NCBI GenBank assembly: GCA_009469585.1 | Contig: SSXW01000004.1 | Span: forward strand, 62,001-126,000 | Source of the DNA: Dechloromonas sp. Dech2017 | Lineage (GTDB): Bacteria; Pseudomonadota; Gammaproteobacteria; Burkholderiales; Rhodocyclaceae | DNA length: 64,000 bases | Reading direction: 5' to 3' | Shown: positions 32,414-41,220 of the stretch, piece after piece | Layout of the letters: each line of letters begins with the position of its first letter | Numbering within the stretch: the stretch's first letter is position 1 | The notes under the pieces: generated by a model | Told to the model about the DNA's origin: nothing | The model's input: the letters and a program-made list of their open reading frames with translations, nothing else | Databases searched by the model: none | Position numbers and translations under genes: made by a program

Positions 32414-32628
32414 GCCGGCAATTTTAACTGCCCCGCCGCGATCTCTCATTCGCTCAAACGCCCATGAATGGCCATGTCCGATGCTAGTTCTACCAAATCC
32501 CGCCGGAAAGGATAGATTGTTTGACTTGCTGATGGGCGAGGGTAGCGCTGCTCCAATACAATGTTACTGGTCTTTATTCAACGATCATCGCCAAAAGTTA
32601 TGTTTGGGCATTTTCCCTTGGGATTTCT

Positions 32629-35600
32629 ATGAACGTTTTTCAGACGCATGCCAACATCGTTGGTGACTACGCGAACTACATCCGTAGCTTCTTAAAAATT
32701 GCCGATCCGGCGATTCGCGATGTTGTCGAGCATGCGCTGGACCAAGGAACGTTATGGCCTGAGGCGCTGCTTCAGTTCAATCCCTCGTTCGAGATGTTCG
32801 GAAGTGTCGAGGATCTTGCCGTGAAAGGTCGGATTCATGCTGACCTGAAAGATATCTTCAAAGGCTACTCCCTCTACCGCCACCAGGTGGAAGCGATGGA
32901 TCTGGGGACTGCCGGTCGCGATTTTATTGTCACGTCGGGCACGGGTTCGGGAAAATCGCTGACCTATATCGGCAGTGTCTTCCATCATTTGCTGAAGAAC
33001 CCTGAGGCCAAAGGTGTGGTTGCCATCATCGTTTATCCGATGAATGCGTTGATCAACTCACAGCATGAGGAATTCAGCCGCTACAAGGAAAACTACGAGA
33101 ATTCGACCGGGAAGGCATTTCCGATTTCATTCGGCCAATACACTGGGCAGGAGAAGGAGGATGCCCGGCAAAAGATGCGGGAGAATCCCCCTCAGATTCT
33201 CCTGACCAACTACATGATGCTGGAACTGCTACTGACCCGTCTCAGAGAGCGATCCATACGCGACGGCATCTACGAGAATCTTCAATTCCTGGTCTTTGAT
33301 GAGCTTCATACTTATCGCGGACGGCAGGGTGCTGATGTCGCCTTGCTAACCCGTCGCATCCAGGCTCGTTGCGTCAATCCGGTGGTCTGTATTGGCACGT
33401 CGGCGACGATGGTTTCTGTTGGGACACTGATCGAACAACGCACTGAAGTTGCAAAGGTTGCAAGCAAGCTGTTCGGCAAGATCTATTCACCCACGCAGAT
33501 AATCAACGAAACATTGTCCCGATCCTTGGATCCAAATGGCCAAACACCAAATCAGCAGGCATTGTCTCAGGCCATTGAAAGTGGCATTGATCTAGCTCGA
33601 GGTGAAAGCGAGCTGAAAGCTCACCCTGTTGCCATCTGGCTGGAAAACGCGATCGCGCTAGAAGACAGGGAGGGGCAGTTGGTCAGAGGCAAGCCGCGCC
33701 GCCTCAGTGAAATCGCAAATGCACTTGCTGAAGCCTCCAACAGTCCTCCTGAACAATGCCAAGCTTTCCTGCAAGACCTGCTTCAGTGGATCAGCATCGT
33801 CAATCAGAATTTGCAGAACAATGGGCGTCGTTACACCCTACTGCCATTCAAGCTGCATCAATTCATTTCGCAAACCGGTTCTGTCTATACAACCCTTGAT
33901 CAGGATGAGAACCGCTTCATCACCCTTGAGCCGGGTGTCTATCGTGTTGAAGATGGCGCCAAGAAGCCGATCTACCCAAGCGTATTTTCCCGAGCCAGTG
34001 GTCACGCATTCATCTGTGTTTCGAGGCAAGGCAATAAGTTGGAACCCCGCGAATTCCGGGTCAGCTCAACTGACGATGATGATGCGACCGACGGCTACTT
34101 GATAATCGGCGACGAGATATGGGATCCGCTTGAAGACCTTGAGTTGCTTCCTGAAGCTTGGGTCAGGCATACCAAGACCGGCCCAGTGCCTGATTCCAAG
34201 AAAAAAGCGTCTCTTCCGATCAAGCTCTATTTCAACGAGTTCGGTGAATGCTCTGATGCAAAGCCCCTGAAATGGTGGGGCTGGTTCATGAAGGCGCCGC
34301 TACTTTTTGACCCGACGGCTGGCGTGTTCTATGACACCAAGACGAATGAAGGCACCAAGCTCACCAAGTTGGGCAGCGAAGGCCGCAGCACATCCACGAC
34401 AATCACAGCCTTTTCGATACTGAACCGCCTCAGCGATGCGGGCTATCGCGATCAGGATCAAAAGCTTCTGAGCTTTACCGACAACCGCCAGGATGCCGCG
34501 CTTCAAGCAGGGCATTTCAACGATTTCGTTCAGGTCGTTCGCCTGCGTGCCGGGATCCGCAAAGCGCTCGAAATGGCGCCAGATCAGACGCTGACATACG
34601 CCACCTTGGGAGAAGCGATATTCAAGGCCCTGAATGCGCCGTTCCTCGAATATGCCAATCGAAATGAGGAACCGCAGTTCGCATCGGTGCGGGATGACTA
34701 TGATCGCTATTTCCAGGACTACCTGCTGTACCGCGCCGTGGCCGATCTCCGCCGAAGCTGGCGAATCGTATTGCCCAACCTTGAACAGTGTGCGCTGCTC
34801 GAAGTCAGTTACGCAGATCTCGAGCGTCGGGCAGGCGATGTAGCGTGGAACAGCTTTCCACTCATCGGAGATCTCGCCCTTGAAGACCGCATGGACTTCA
34901 TATCGACCATTCTCGATTTTTTCCGACTTGAATTCGCAATTCACAGCGAGAACTACCTGACGCAGTCCAAGCTCAAGGAAAACGAAAAGCACTTCCGCGA
35001 AAGGTTACGTTCCCCCTGGACACTGGATCGCAATGAGGAACTGCGTGAGCCCTTCGTTATTCGTTATGACCCATTACACAAGTCTGCCAAGCTGTTTTCC
35101 AAGAGCATGGGGCCCGCCAGCGCGCTCGGTAAATTCATCAAACTCTATGTTCGCCGGAATGAAATTGACCTTGACCTGAAGGGCGCCAACTACCGCACCT
35201 TCGTTGAGCATTTGATGGTGATGCTGGAACAGGCAGATTTCCTCAAGTCACAGATCGCAAAGAACGAGAAGAGCGAGGCAATTCCCGTCTATCGCCTTCG
35301 TCTTGAAAAGATTCTCTGGAAACTTGGAGATGGCGATACGGTGAAAGCCGATGTCATCAAGCAACGGTCGTACAAGAATCAGGCACCTCGGCCGAACCTG
35401 TTCTTCCAGAGCCTGTACTCACGCGATTTCTCCAAGGTAAAGCGCCTACGTGGCGAGGACCATACTGGTCAATTGGGCACCGATGTACGCATCGAGCGCG
35501 AGGACCAATTTCGCGCAGGGTCGATCAGCGCCTTGTTCTGCTCGCCGACGATGGAGCTTGGCATCGACATCAGCAGTCTCAATGTCGTGCATATGCGCAA

Positions 35601-37743
35601 TGCACCACCCAACCCAGCGAACTACGCGCAGCGCTCCGGCCGTGCTGGTCGGAGCGGGCAGGCAGCACTGGTCTTTACCTACTGCTCCTCTTATTCGCCG
35701 CATGATCGCCATTACTTCCACGAACAGACCGCGATGGTTGCTGGAAGCGTCATGGCACCCCGTCTTGATCTCTGCAACCGTGAGCTGCTCGCCTCACATT
35801 TGAACGCACTGGTTGCCTCGGAAATCGGGATGCCCGGCCTGGATGATATGGGGACTGGTCGTCCTTCGATCATGAAACTGGTTACCGACGACGGTGACAA
35901 GATGCCGCTGGCCAAGGAAGTCCGTTCTGGCCTTGAGCTTTCGCCTACCGCATTCAACGCCGTCAAGGCCACATTCAAGCGTGTTATTCACGATTTTGAT
36001 ACTGATCTGAAGACGGCAGGTTCTACCTGGTACTCTGATCAGTGGATCGATCAGAACCTTGCGAAAGTATCAGACAACCTGGACCACTCTCTGGATAGAT
36101 GGCGGCGCCTGTATCGTTCGGCCCGCTCGATTCTCAGTCGCGCCACCCAAAAAATCGAAAGTGGCACCTTGAGTCTAGGTAGCGACGAATACAAAAAACA
36201 CAAACGCAATCAGGATCAGGCCACTCGCCAACTCGATTTGCTGCGTAACGACCTCAAGGGGATGTCGAGCGAGTTGTCCGAGTTTTACCCCTATCGCTAC
36301 TTTGCCTCGGAGGGCTTTCTCCCTGGCTACAACTTTACGCGTCTGCCGATTCGGGTGTTTCTGCCGACCAGCGACTCGTCCGGGGAATTTGTTTCCCGCC
36401 CACGTTCGATTGCGTTACGCGAATTCGGGCCGCTGAACGTCATCTATCACAATGGCCGTAAGTACCGCGTTTGCCAACTGGTCCTTCAGGACGCAGATTC
36501 CGCTGTCACCGAGGCAAAGGTCAGCACCAGGACCGGCTATTTCATGGCCGGAGACGCAGCCAAAGACAGTGTGTGCCCGATATCGGGTGCCGATTTGTCA
36601 GACAACGCTTCCAAGCTGCATTTGCACGATCTCATCGAAATGGCCGAGTCGCGTGCCGAGGAAATCGACCGTATTACCTGCGAGGAAGAAGAGCGGGTTT
36701 CCCGCGGTTTTGACATTCAAACTTATTTCTCGGTTGATGGCGGACAGGTCGATAGAATCCGCAAGGCTGTTGCACTCTCAAGCGAAAGCGCCTTGCTTAA
36801 TCTCCGCTACGTTCCTGCTGCGCGTCTCGTGCATGTGAACAAACAGTGGCGCTCAGCCAAGAGTGAGGGATTCCCGATGGGGCAGATATCTGGCGACTGG
36901 CGTGCCTCAATGCCTGAGGATGATGCCAATCTCAAGGAGGAATTCCGCCTAGTTAAACTTTGGACGTCCAATGTCGCGGATGCGCTCTATATCGAGCCGA
37001 TTCAGCCGCTCGGATTGAAGCCGGATGGCGTCATTACATTGCAGCATGCCCTCAAACGCGCTATCGAACGAGTATTTCAGGTCGAGCCCAACGAAATCGG
37101 GGTGGTTGCCGTGGGCAATCCTGAGGCTCCCAATATCCTGATCTTCGAAGCCGCCGAGGGTAGTCTGGGCATCCTCTCGCAGTTCGTTGAAAACATCGAG
37201 GTTTTCCATCGAGTGGTCACCGAAGCTGCCAGCCTTTGCCGCTTTGATGATCCAGAGTACAAGGATCCCGCGAGCTACGATGACCTGTTGAGCTATTACA
37301 ACCAGCGCGACCACAAGATCATCGACCGTTACCTGATTCAGGACGCGCTGAAAAAGTTGAGCATCTGTACGATCGAGATCCAGACCAACACCGGATTCAA
37401 GAGTTACGACGACCAATACGAATCGATGATGCGTAACCTTGATCCGACATCCTCGACTGAACGCAAATTCATCAAGTACCTCCACGACAACGGCCTGCGT
37501 CTTCCCGATGCGGCACAGAAGCGGGTCGATGGTCTCTACGTCCAACCTGACTTTTATTACGAGTCACGATTCTGGGTGTTCTGTGATGGCACACCGCACG
37601 ACGAACCAGCAGTCAAAGCAGACGATGAAGTAAAACGCCAGGCAATCATGGCGCGTGGCGACGAAGTCTGGGTCTATTACTACAAGGATGATTTGGCCAC
37701 CAAAGTGGCAGAGCGTCCCGACATTTTCAGGAAAGTCCGCTGA
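32629..37743 (+). CDS. Giant SF2 (YprA/Lhr-type) helicase, defence operon gene 1
   Basis: 1704 residues. Motif I TSGTGSGKS near 100-109, motif Ia MNALINSQ near 139, motif II VFDELHTYRGRQG near 221 (DELH), SAT near 258, and the C-terminal helicase half with MELGIDIS and QRSGRAGRSGQ near 980-1010. These are DUF1998-type helicase traits (as in DISARM DrmA/DrmB). The last 110 residues (TERKF near 1609, PDFYYESRFWVFCDGTPHD near 1640) look like a PD-(D/E)XK or Vsr-like nuclease. A weak GGGA precedes the ATG. Stop and next start overlap (TGATG). Confidence 0.85.
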   Translation: MNVFQTHANIVGDYANYIRSFLKIADPAIRDVVEHALDQGTLWPEALLQFNPSFEMFGSVEDLAVKGRIHADLKDIFKGYSLYRHQVEAMDLGTAGRDFIVTSGTGSGKSLTYIGSVFHHLLKNPEAKGVVAIIVYPMNALINSQHEEFSRYKENYENSTGKAFPISFGQYTGQEKEDARQKMRENPPQILLTNYMMLELLLTRLRERSIRDGIYENLQFLVFDELHTYRGRQGADVALLTRRIQARCVNPVVCIGTSATMVSVGTLIEQRTEVAKVASKLFGKIYSPTQIINETLSRSLDPNGQTPNQQALSQAIESGIDLARGESELKAHPVAIWLENAIALEDREGQLVRGKPRRLSEIANALAEASNSPPEQCQAFLQDLLQWISIVNQNLQNNGRRYTLLPFKLHQFISQTGSVYTTLDQDENRFITLEPGVYRVEDGAKKPIYPSVFSRASGHAFICVSRQGNKLEPREFRVSSTDDDDATDGYLIIGDEIWDPLEDLELLPEAWVRHTKTGPVPDSKKKASLPIKLYFNEFGECSDAKPLKWWGWFMKAPLLFDPTAGVFYDTKTNEGTKLTKLGSEGRSTSTTITAFSILNRLSDAGYRDQDQKLLSFTDNRQDAALQAGHFNDFVQVVRLRAGIRKALEMAPDQTLTYATLGEAIFKALNAPFLEYANRNEEPQFASVRDDYDRYFQDYLLYRAVADLRRSWRIVLPNLEQCALLEVSYADLERRAGDVAWNSFPLIGDLALEDRMDFISTILDFFRLEFAIHSENYLTQSKLKENEKHFRERLRSPWTLDRNEELREPFVIRYDPLHKSAKLFSKSMGPASALGKFIKLYVRRNEIDLDLKGANYRTFVEHLMVMLEQADFLKSQIAKNEKSEAIPVYRLRLEKILWKLGDGDTVKADVIKQRSYKNQAPRPNLFFQSLYSRDFSKVKRLRGEDHTGQLGTDVRIEREDQFRAGSISALFCSPTMELGIDISSLNVVHMRNAPPNPANYAQRSGRAGRSGQAALVFTYCSSYSPHDRHYFHEQTAMVAGSVMAPRLDLCNRELLASHLNALVASEIGMPGLDDMGTGRPSIMKLVTDDGDKMPLAKEVRSGLELSPTAFNAVKATFKRVIHDFDTDLKTAGSTWYSDQWIDQNLAKVSDNLDHSLDRWRRLYRSARSILSRATQKIESGTLSLGSDEYKKHKRNQDQATRQLDLLRNDLKGMSSELSEFYPYRYFASEGFLPGYNFTRLPIRVFLPTSDSSGEFVSRPRSIALREFGPLNVIYHNGRKYRVCQLVLQDADSAVTEAKVSTRTGYFMAGDAAKDSVCPISGADLSDNASKLHLHDLIEMAESRAEEIDRITCEEEERVSRGFDIQTYFSVDGGQVDRIRKAVALSSESALLNLRYVPAARLVHVNKQWRSAKSEGFPMGQISGDWRASMPEDDANLKEEFRLVKLWTSNVADALYIEPIQPLGLKPDGVITLQHALKRAIERVFQVEPNEIGVVAVGNPEAPNILIFEAAEGSLGILSQFVENIEVFHRVVTEAASLCRFDDPEYKDPASYDDLLSYYNQRDHKIIDRYLIQDALKKLSICTIEIQTNTGFKSYDDQYESMMRNLDPTSSTERKFIKYLHDNGLRLPDAAQKRVDGLYVQPDFYYESRFWVFCDGTPHDEPAVKADDEVKRQAIMARGDEVWVYYYKDDLATKVAERPDIFRKVR

Positions 37744-40610
37744 TGGAACTTGCCCAATCATTCCTGCGCCCCGGCAAGCTCGTTACTCTGCGTGGTCGCG
37801 ACTGGATCGTTCTGCCCTCTGATGATCCGGATCTGCTTGTAGTCAAGCCGTTGGGGGGATCGGATGACGAGACTACAGGCATCTACCTTCCTCTGGCGAT
37901 TGATGGAGATCGACCAGCTGACGCCCGGTTTTCGCCACCGGCGGCAGAAGATTTGGGCGACATCAGTTCTGCGCGCCTGCTCTATGATTCTGCGCGTCTG
38001 GCATTCCGTAATGGTGCCGGCCCATTCCGTGCGCTCGCCAAACTGTCCTTCCGGCCCCGTTCGTATCAGATGGTGCCCCTCATCATGGCGCTGCGGCAGG
38101 AATCGGTCCGCCTTCTTGTTGCCGACGACGTTGGCGTCGGCAAAACGGTTGAGTCTTTGCTTATCGTCAAGGAACTGCTGGAACGGCGGAAGATCAAGCG
38201 CTTCGCAGTAGTCTGCCTGCCGCATCTATGCGAGCAATGGCAGGCCGAGATTCGCGCCAAGCTTGATATCGAAGCGGTCATTATTCGCTCCAATACGCAG
38301 GCGCGCCTGGATCGGCAGATTCAAGGCGATACCAGCGTCTATGAGTATTACCCCTTCCAGGTCATCAGTATCGATTTCATCAAATCGGATGCCCGTCGCG
38401 ATGTTTTCATCGAACAGTGTCCGGAACTGGTCATCGTCGATGAGGCGCATTCCTGTGCCCGACCGACCGGCGCTTCCAACAATCAGCAGCAGCGCTATCA
38501 CCTTGTCAGTCGCATCGCCGCCAAACCTGGTCAGCAGCTAATACTTCTTACGGCGACACCGCACAGTGGCAAGCCGGAAGAGTTCCAGTCCCTGCTTGGC
38601 TTGATTCACCAGGATTTCGAGTCACTGGATCTTCCCAATTCAACACAGCAGCAGCGTCGTGATCTGGCGCGCCATTTTGTCCAGCGCAAGCGTGGTGACG
38701 TTGAAAAATGGTTGGGCGAAGACACCCCGTTCCCGCAACGCGATGCCTTCGAATGGCCGTATGAACTGTCACCTGGTTACTCCCGATTCTTCGAACAGAT
38801 CATCGACTTCGCTCGCCGTTTGATTGCGTACGATCCGGAGCGCGGGGAGCGCAAGCGGGTGCAATACTGGACAGCCCTGGCATTGCTCCGTGGTGTCATG
38901 TCCAGTCCGGCAGCCGGAGTGGAAATGCTCAATACCCGTATGTCGAATCTGGCCGTCGCCATAGGCGAGGACACTGAAGTCATAACTGCGGTTGAAAGCG
39001 AAGCGAACCCGGTGGGTGATACCGAATTTGGCTTCGAAGGCGACAACACGCCGACCCAGGTTGTCGAACGCAATGACTGGAGCAAACACCAGCGCGAAGA
39101 GATGCGTTCATTTGCCCGTGATCTGGAGCAGTTGGGTGGCGTCAAGCATGACCAGAAACTGGCGGCTGCCGAGTTGATCATCGATGATTGGCTCAACGGG
39201 GGATTCAGCCCGGTCATTTTCTGCCGCTACATTGCAACGGCAAATTACATCGGCAGCCATTTGGCTCCGTTGCTCAAGAAGAAATTTCCCAAGATCGATG
39301 TTCAGGTCATCACCAGCGAACTTCCTGATGAATTGCGCAAGCAGCGAATCGAGGAGATGGGACGGTCTTCACAACGGGTGCTGATCGCTACCGATTGCCT
39401 GTCAGAAGGTATCAACCTGCAAGAGCATTTCACTGGCGTGCTCCATTATGATCTGCCATGGAATCCTAACCGCCTCGAACAGCGGGAAGGGCGCGTCGAT
39501 CGCTTCGGCCAGGTTGCTCCAACCGTCAAGGCTTGCCTGCTTTATGGGGCTGACAACCCCATCGATGGCGTTGTGCTCGATGTACTTTTGCGCAAGGTAC
39601 GGGAGATCAAGCGAGCCACTGGCATCAACGTGCCGTTCCCTGAGGATTCGCAGAGCATCATCGACACCATTACTCAGGCGCTGCTGCTCAACCCGGATCG
39701 CCAAATCACCACAAAGCGTATCGACAAACGGCAGATTGCCTTTGATTTCGGTGATTTCGACGAAGCCTCTGCCGCCAAGGCCAACGTCACGCGCAAGCTA
39801 GATGAGGCTGCTGAGCGCGAAAAGGTGTCGCGCAGCATCTTCGCCCAGAATGCCATCAAGGCACAGGATATCGAGGCTGATTTACGTGAGGTCGATGAGG
39901 CAATCGGTGACCCCGGTGCAGTTGAAGATTTTGTTACATCGTCACTCAACAACCTGTTTGGTGTTCAAGTCGCGCGTGATGCAAAGGGCTACCGTATCGT
40001 TATGGGGAATCTGCCACCCCAGTTGCGCGATCTGTTGCCGGCTGGGGAGCAAGTCAAGGTCAGCTTCTTCTCGCCAACCCCGGAGGGTTATTACTACCTC
40101 GGGCGCAACCACCGCTTTGTCGAACAGCTTTGTCAGCTTGTCATGGCCAACACGCTGGCGCGTTCAGATCGACGTGCAGCCAGAACAGCTGTTATTCGTA
40201 GCCGACAGGTGTCAGTCAAGACCACGTTGATGCTGTTCCGCTGTCGCAACGTCATCGAGCAAGCCAAGGTCAATCACCAGATTGTTGCTGAAGAAATGCT
40301 GCTGTGGGGCTGGCGGGGCACGCCTCAGGAAAAGGAATTCCTTGATCACGCAGCGGCCAAGCAACTTCTATCTGAGGCGCGGGCTTCTTCCGACATTTCC
40401 CCACAGGCGCGTGCCAGCTTCCTGCAAAACGAGCTGAAGCTCATAAATGATCTCGAAGCCGAGTTTCGGGTCATTGCCGAACAACAGTCCAAACGCTTGG
40501 TTGCGGCCCACGAGCGTTTCAGCGCCCTGATGGACAAACAGCGATTCCAGGTCGTCTATCCCGTTTTGCCGATGGATCTGCTCGGCATCTACATTCTGCT
40601 GCCGGAGTAG
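37743..40610 (+). CDS. DrmD-like SNF2/RapA-type helicase, defence operon gene 2
   Basis: 955 residues. The N-terminus (LRPGKLVTLRGRDWIVLPSDD...LLVVKPLGGSDDE) closely recalls DISARM DrmD. ATPase motifs: DDVGVGKTVESLL near 126-140, DEAHSC near 231, LTATPHSGKPEEF near 268; C-terminal: IATDCLSEGINLQ near 547-560 and LEQREGRVDRFGQ near 577-590. The remaining 350 residues are helical. This is a double-stranded DNA translocase, not necessarily a strand separator. It is coupled to gene 1 (TGATG) and precedes the small RuvC-like gene by 7 bp. Confidence 0.88.
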   Translation: MELAQSFLRPGKLVTLRGRDWIVLPSDDPDLLVVKPLGGSDDETTGIYLPLAIDGDRPADARFSPPAAEDLGDISSARLLYDSARLAFRNGAGPFRALAKLSFRPRSYQMVPLIMALRQESVRLLVADDVGVGKTVESLLIVKELLERRKIKRFAVVCLPHLCEQWQAEIRAKLDIEAVIIRSNTQARLDRQIQGDTSVYEYYPFQVISIDFIKSDARRDVFIEQCPELVIVDEAHSCARPTGASNNQQQRYHLVSRIAAKPGQQLILLTATPHSGKPEEFQSLLGLIHQDFESLDLPNSTQQQRRDLARHFVQRKRGDVEKWLGEDTPFPQRDAFEWPYELSPGYSRFFEQIIDFARRLIAYDPERGERKRVQYWTALALLRGVMSSPAAGVEMLNTRMSNLAVAIGEDTEVITAVESEANPVGDTEFGFEGDNTPTQVVERNDWSKHQREEMRSFARDLEQLGGVKHDQKLAAAELIIDDWLNGGFSPVIFCRYIATANYIGSHLAPLLKKKFPKIDVQVITSELPDELRKQRIEEMGRSSQRVLIATDCLSEGINLQEHFTGVLHYDLPWNPNRLEQREGRVDRFGQVAPTVKACLLYGADNPIDGVVLDVLLRKVREIKRATGINVPFPEDSQSIIDTITQALLLNPDRQITTKRIDKRQIAFDFGDFDEASAAKANVTRKLDEAAEREKVSRSIFAQNAIKAQDIEADLREVDEAIGDPGAVEDFVTSSLNNLFGVQVARDAKGYRIVMGNLPPQLRDLLPAGEQVKVSFFSPTPEGYYYLGRNHRFVEQLCQLVMANTLARSDRRAARTAVIRSRQVSVKTTLMLFRCRNVIEQAKVNHQIVAEEMLLWGWRGTPQEKEFLDHAAAKQLLSEARASSDISPQARASFLQNELKLINDLEAEFRVIAEQQSKRLVAAHERFSALMDKQRFQVVYPVLPMDLLGIYILLPE

Positions 40611-40617
40611 TTGAGGG

Positions 40618-41220
40618 ATGAGCGTATTACTTCCTGTCACTGCCGAGAACGAATTGGCGGCAGTGGGCCAACTTCCTATTGTTGCGGTCGACATGGGTTT
40701 TTCCGGAAAAACCGCTTCATGTGGTTATGCCTTCCGGGCAGTCGCCAATGGCCCTATCGAGTCTGAAAACAAGAAATTCCATGATTGCCTGGCCACTGTT
40801 GTAAAGCAGTTCCAGAACGTAGGTGAGGCCGTTCTCATTTTGGAGGCACCGTTGTCCTCCGCGTTTGACCGGCTGGGCAATCCGCAGCCCCGCGGTGAAT
40901 TCGAACGACACCCCAAGCCCCGTTGGTGGAGCCTGGGTCCAGGGGCTTCGATGTCACTGGCGGCGATGTACTTTCTAAAGCGGTTTGTCGAAGCAGTGCC
41001 TGCGCAGACCAAGTGCCACTTGATTGAAGGTTTCGTTGTTGGCGCTGACTCAGGCCACGATGCTGATGTGGCTGAAGCGCTGATTAACGCTTTCTCGGGC
41101 GTGCAGAATTCTTCCTGGCAACCTCCTGCTGCTCCCCAACTGATGTCGGTAATTGACTGGCTTGTTCCAGGTTCATCCGGTCATGCCAGCCCAATTGTCC
41201 TGATTCCAAAATTCTCATGA
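40618..41220 (+). CDS. Small RuvC/RNase H-fold protein, defence operon gene 3
   Basis: 200 residues. Three acidic signatures in RNase H-fold order are visible: IVAVDMGFSGKTASCGYA near 20-37 (first Asp), VLILEAPLSSAFDRLG near 71-86 (Glu), and SGHDADVAEALINAF near 144-158 (C-terminal Asp), as in RuvC/DUF429-type proteins. It probably is a metal-dependent nuclease or a nucleic-acid binding relative. No such gene belongs to canonical DISARM as I know it. The stop overlaps the methyltransferase start (ATGA). Confidence 0.65.
   Translation: MSVLLPVTAENELAAVGQLPIVAVDMGFSGKTASCGYAFRAVANGPIESENKKFHDCLATVVKQFQNVGEAVLILEAPLSSAFDRLGNPQPRGEFERHPKPRWWSLGPGASMSLAAMYFLKRFVEAVPAQTKCHLIEGFVVGADSGHDADVAEALINAFSGVQNSSWQPPAAPQLMSVIDWLVPGSSGHASPIVLIPKFS

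Noticed and set aside
32478..32666. A 63-codon frame overlapping the start of the giant helicase gene
   Set aside because: The sequence looks somewhat protein-like (PWDFYERF) but there is no ribosome site and it overlaps gene 1 by 38 bp in another frame.
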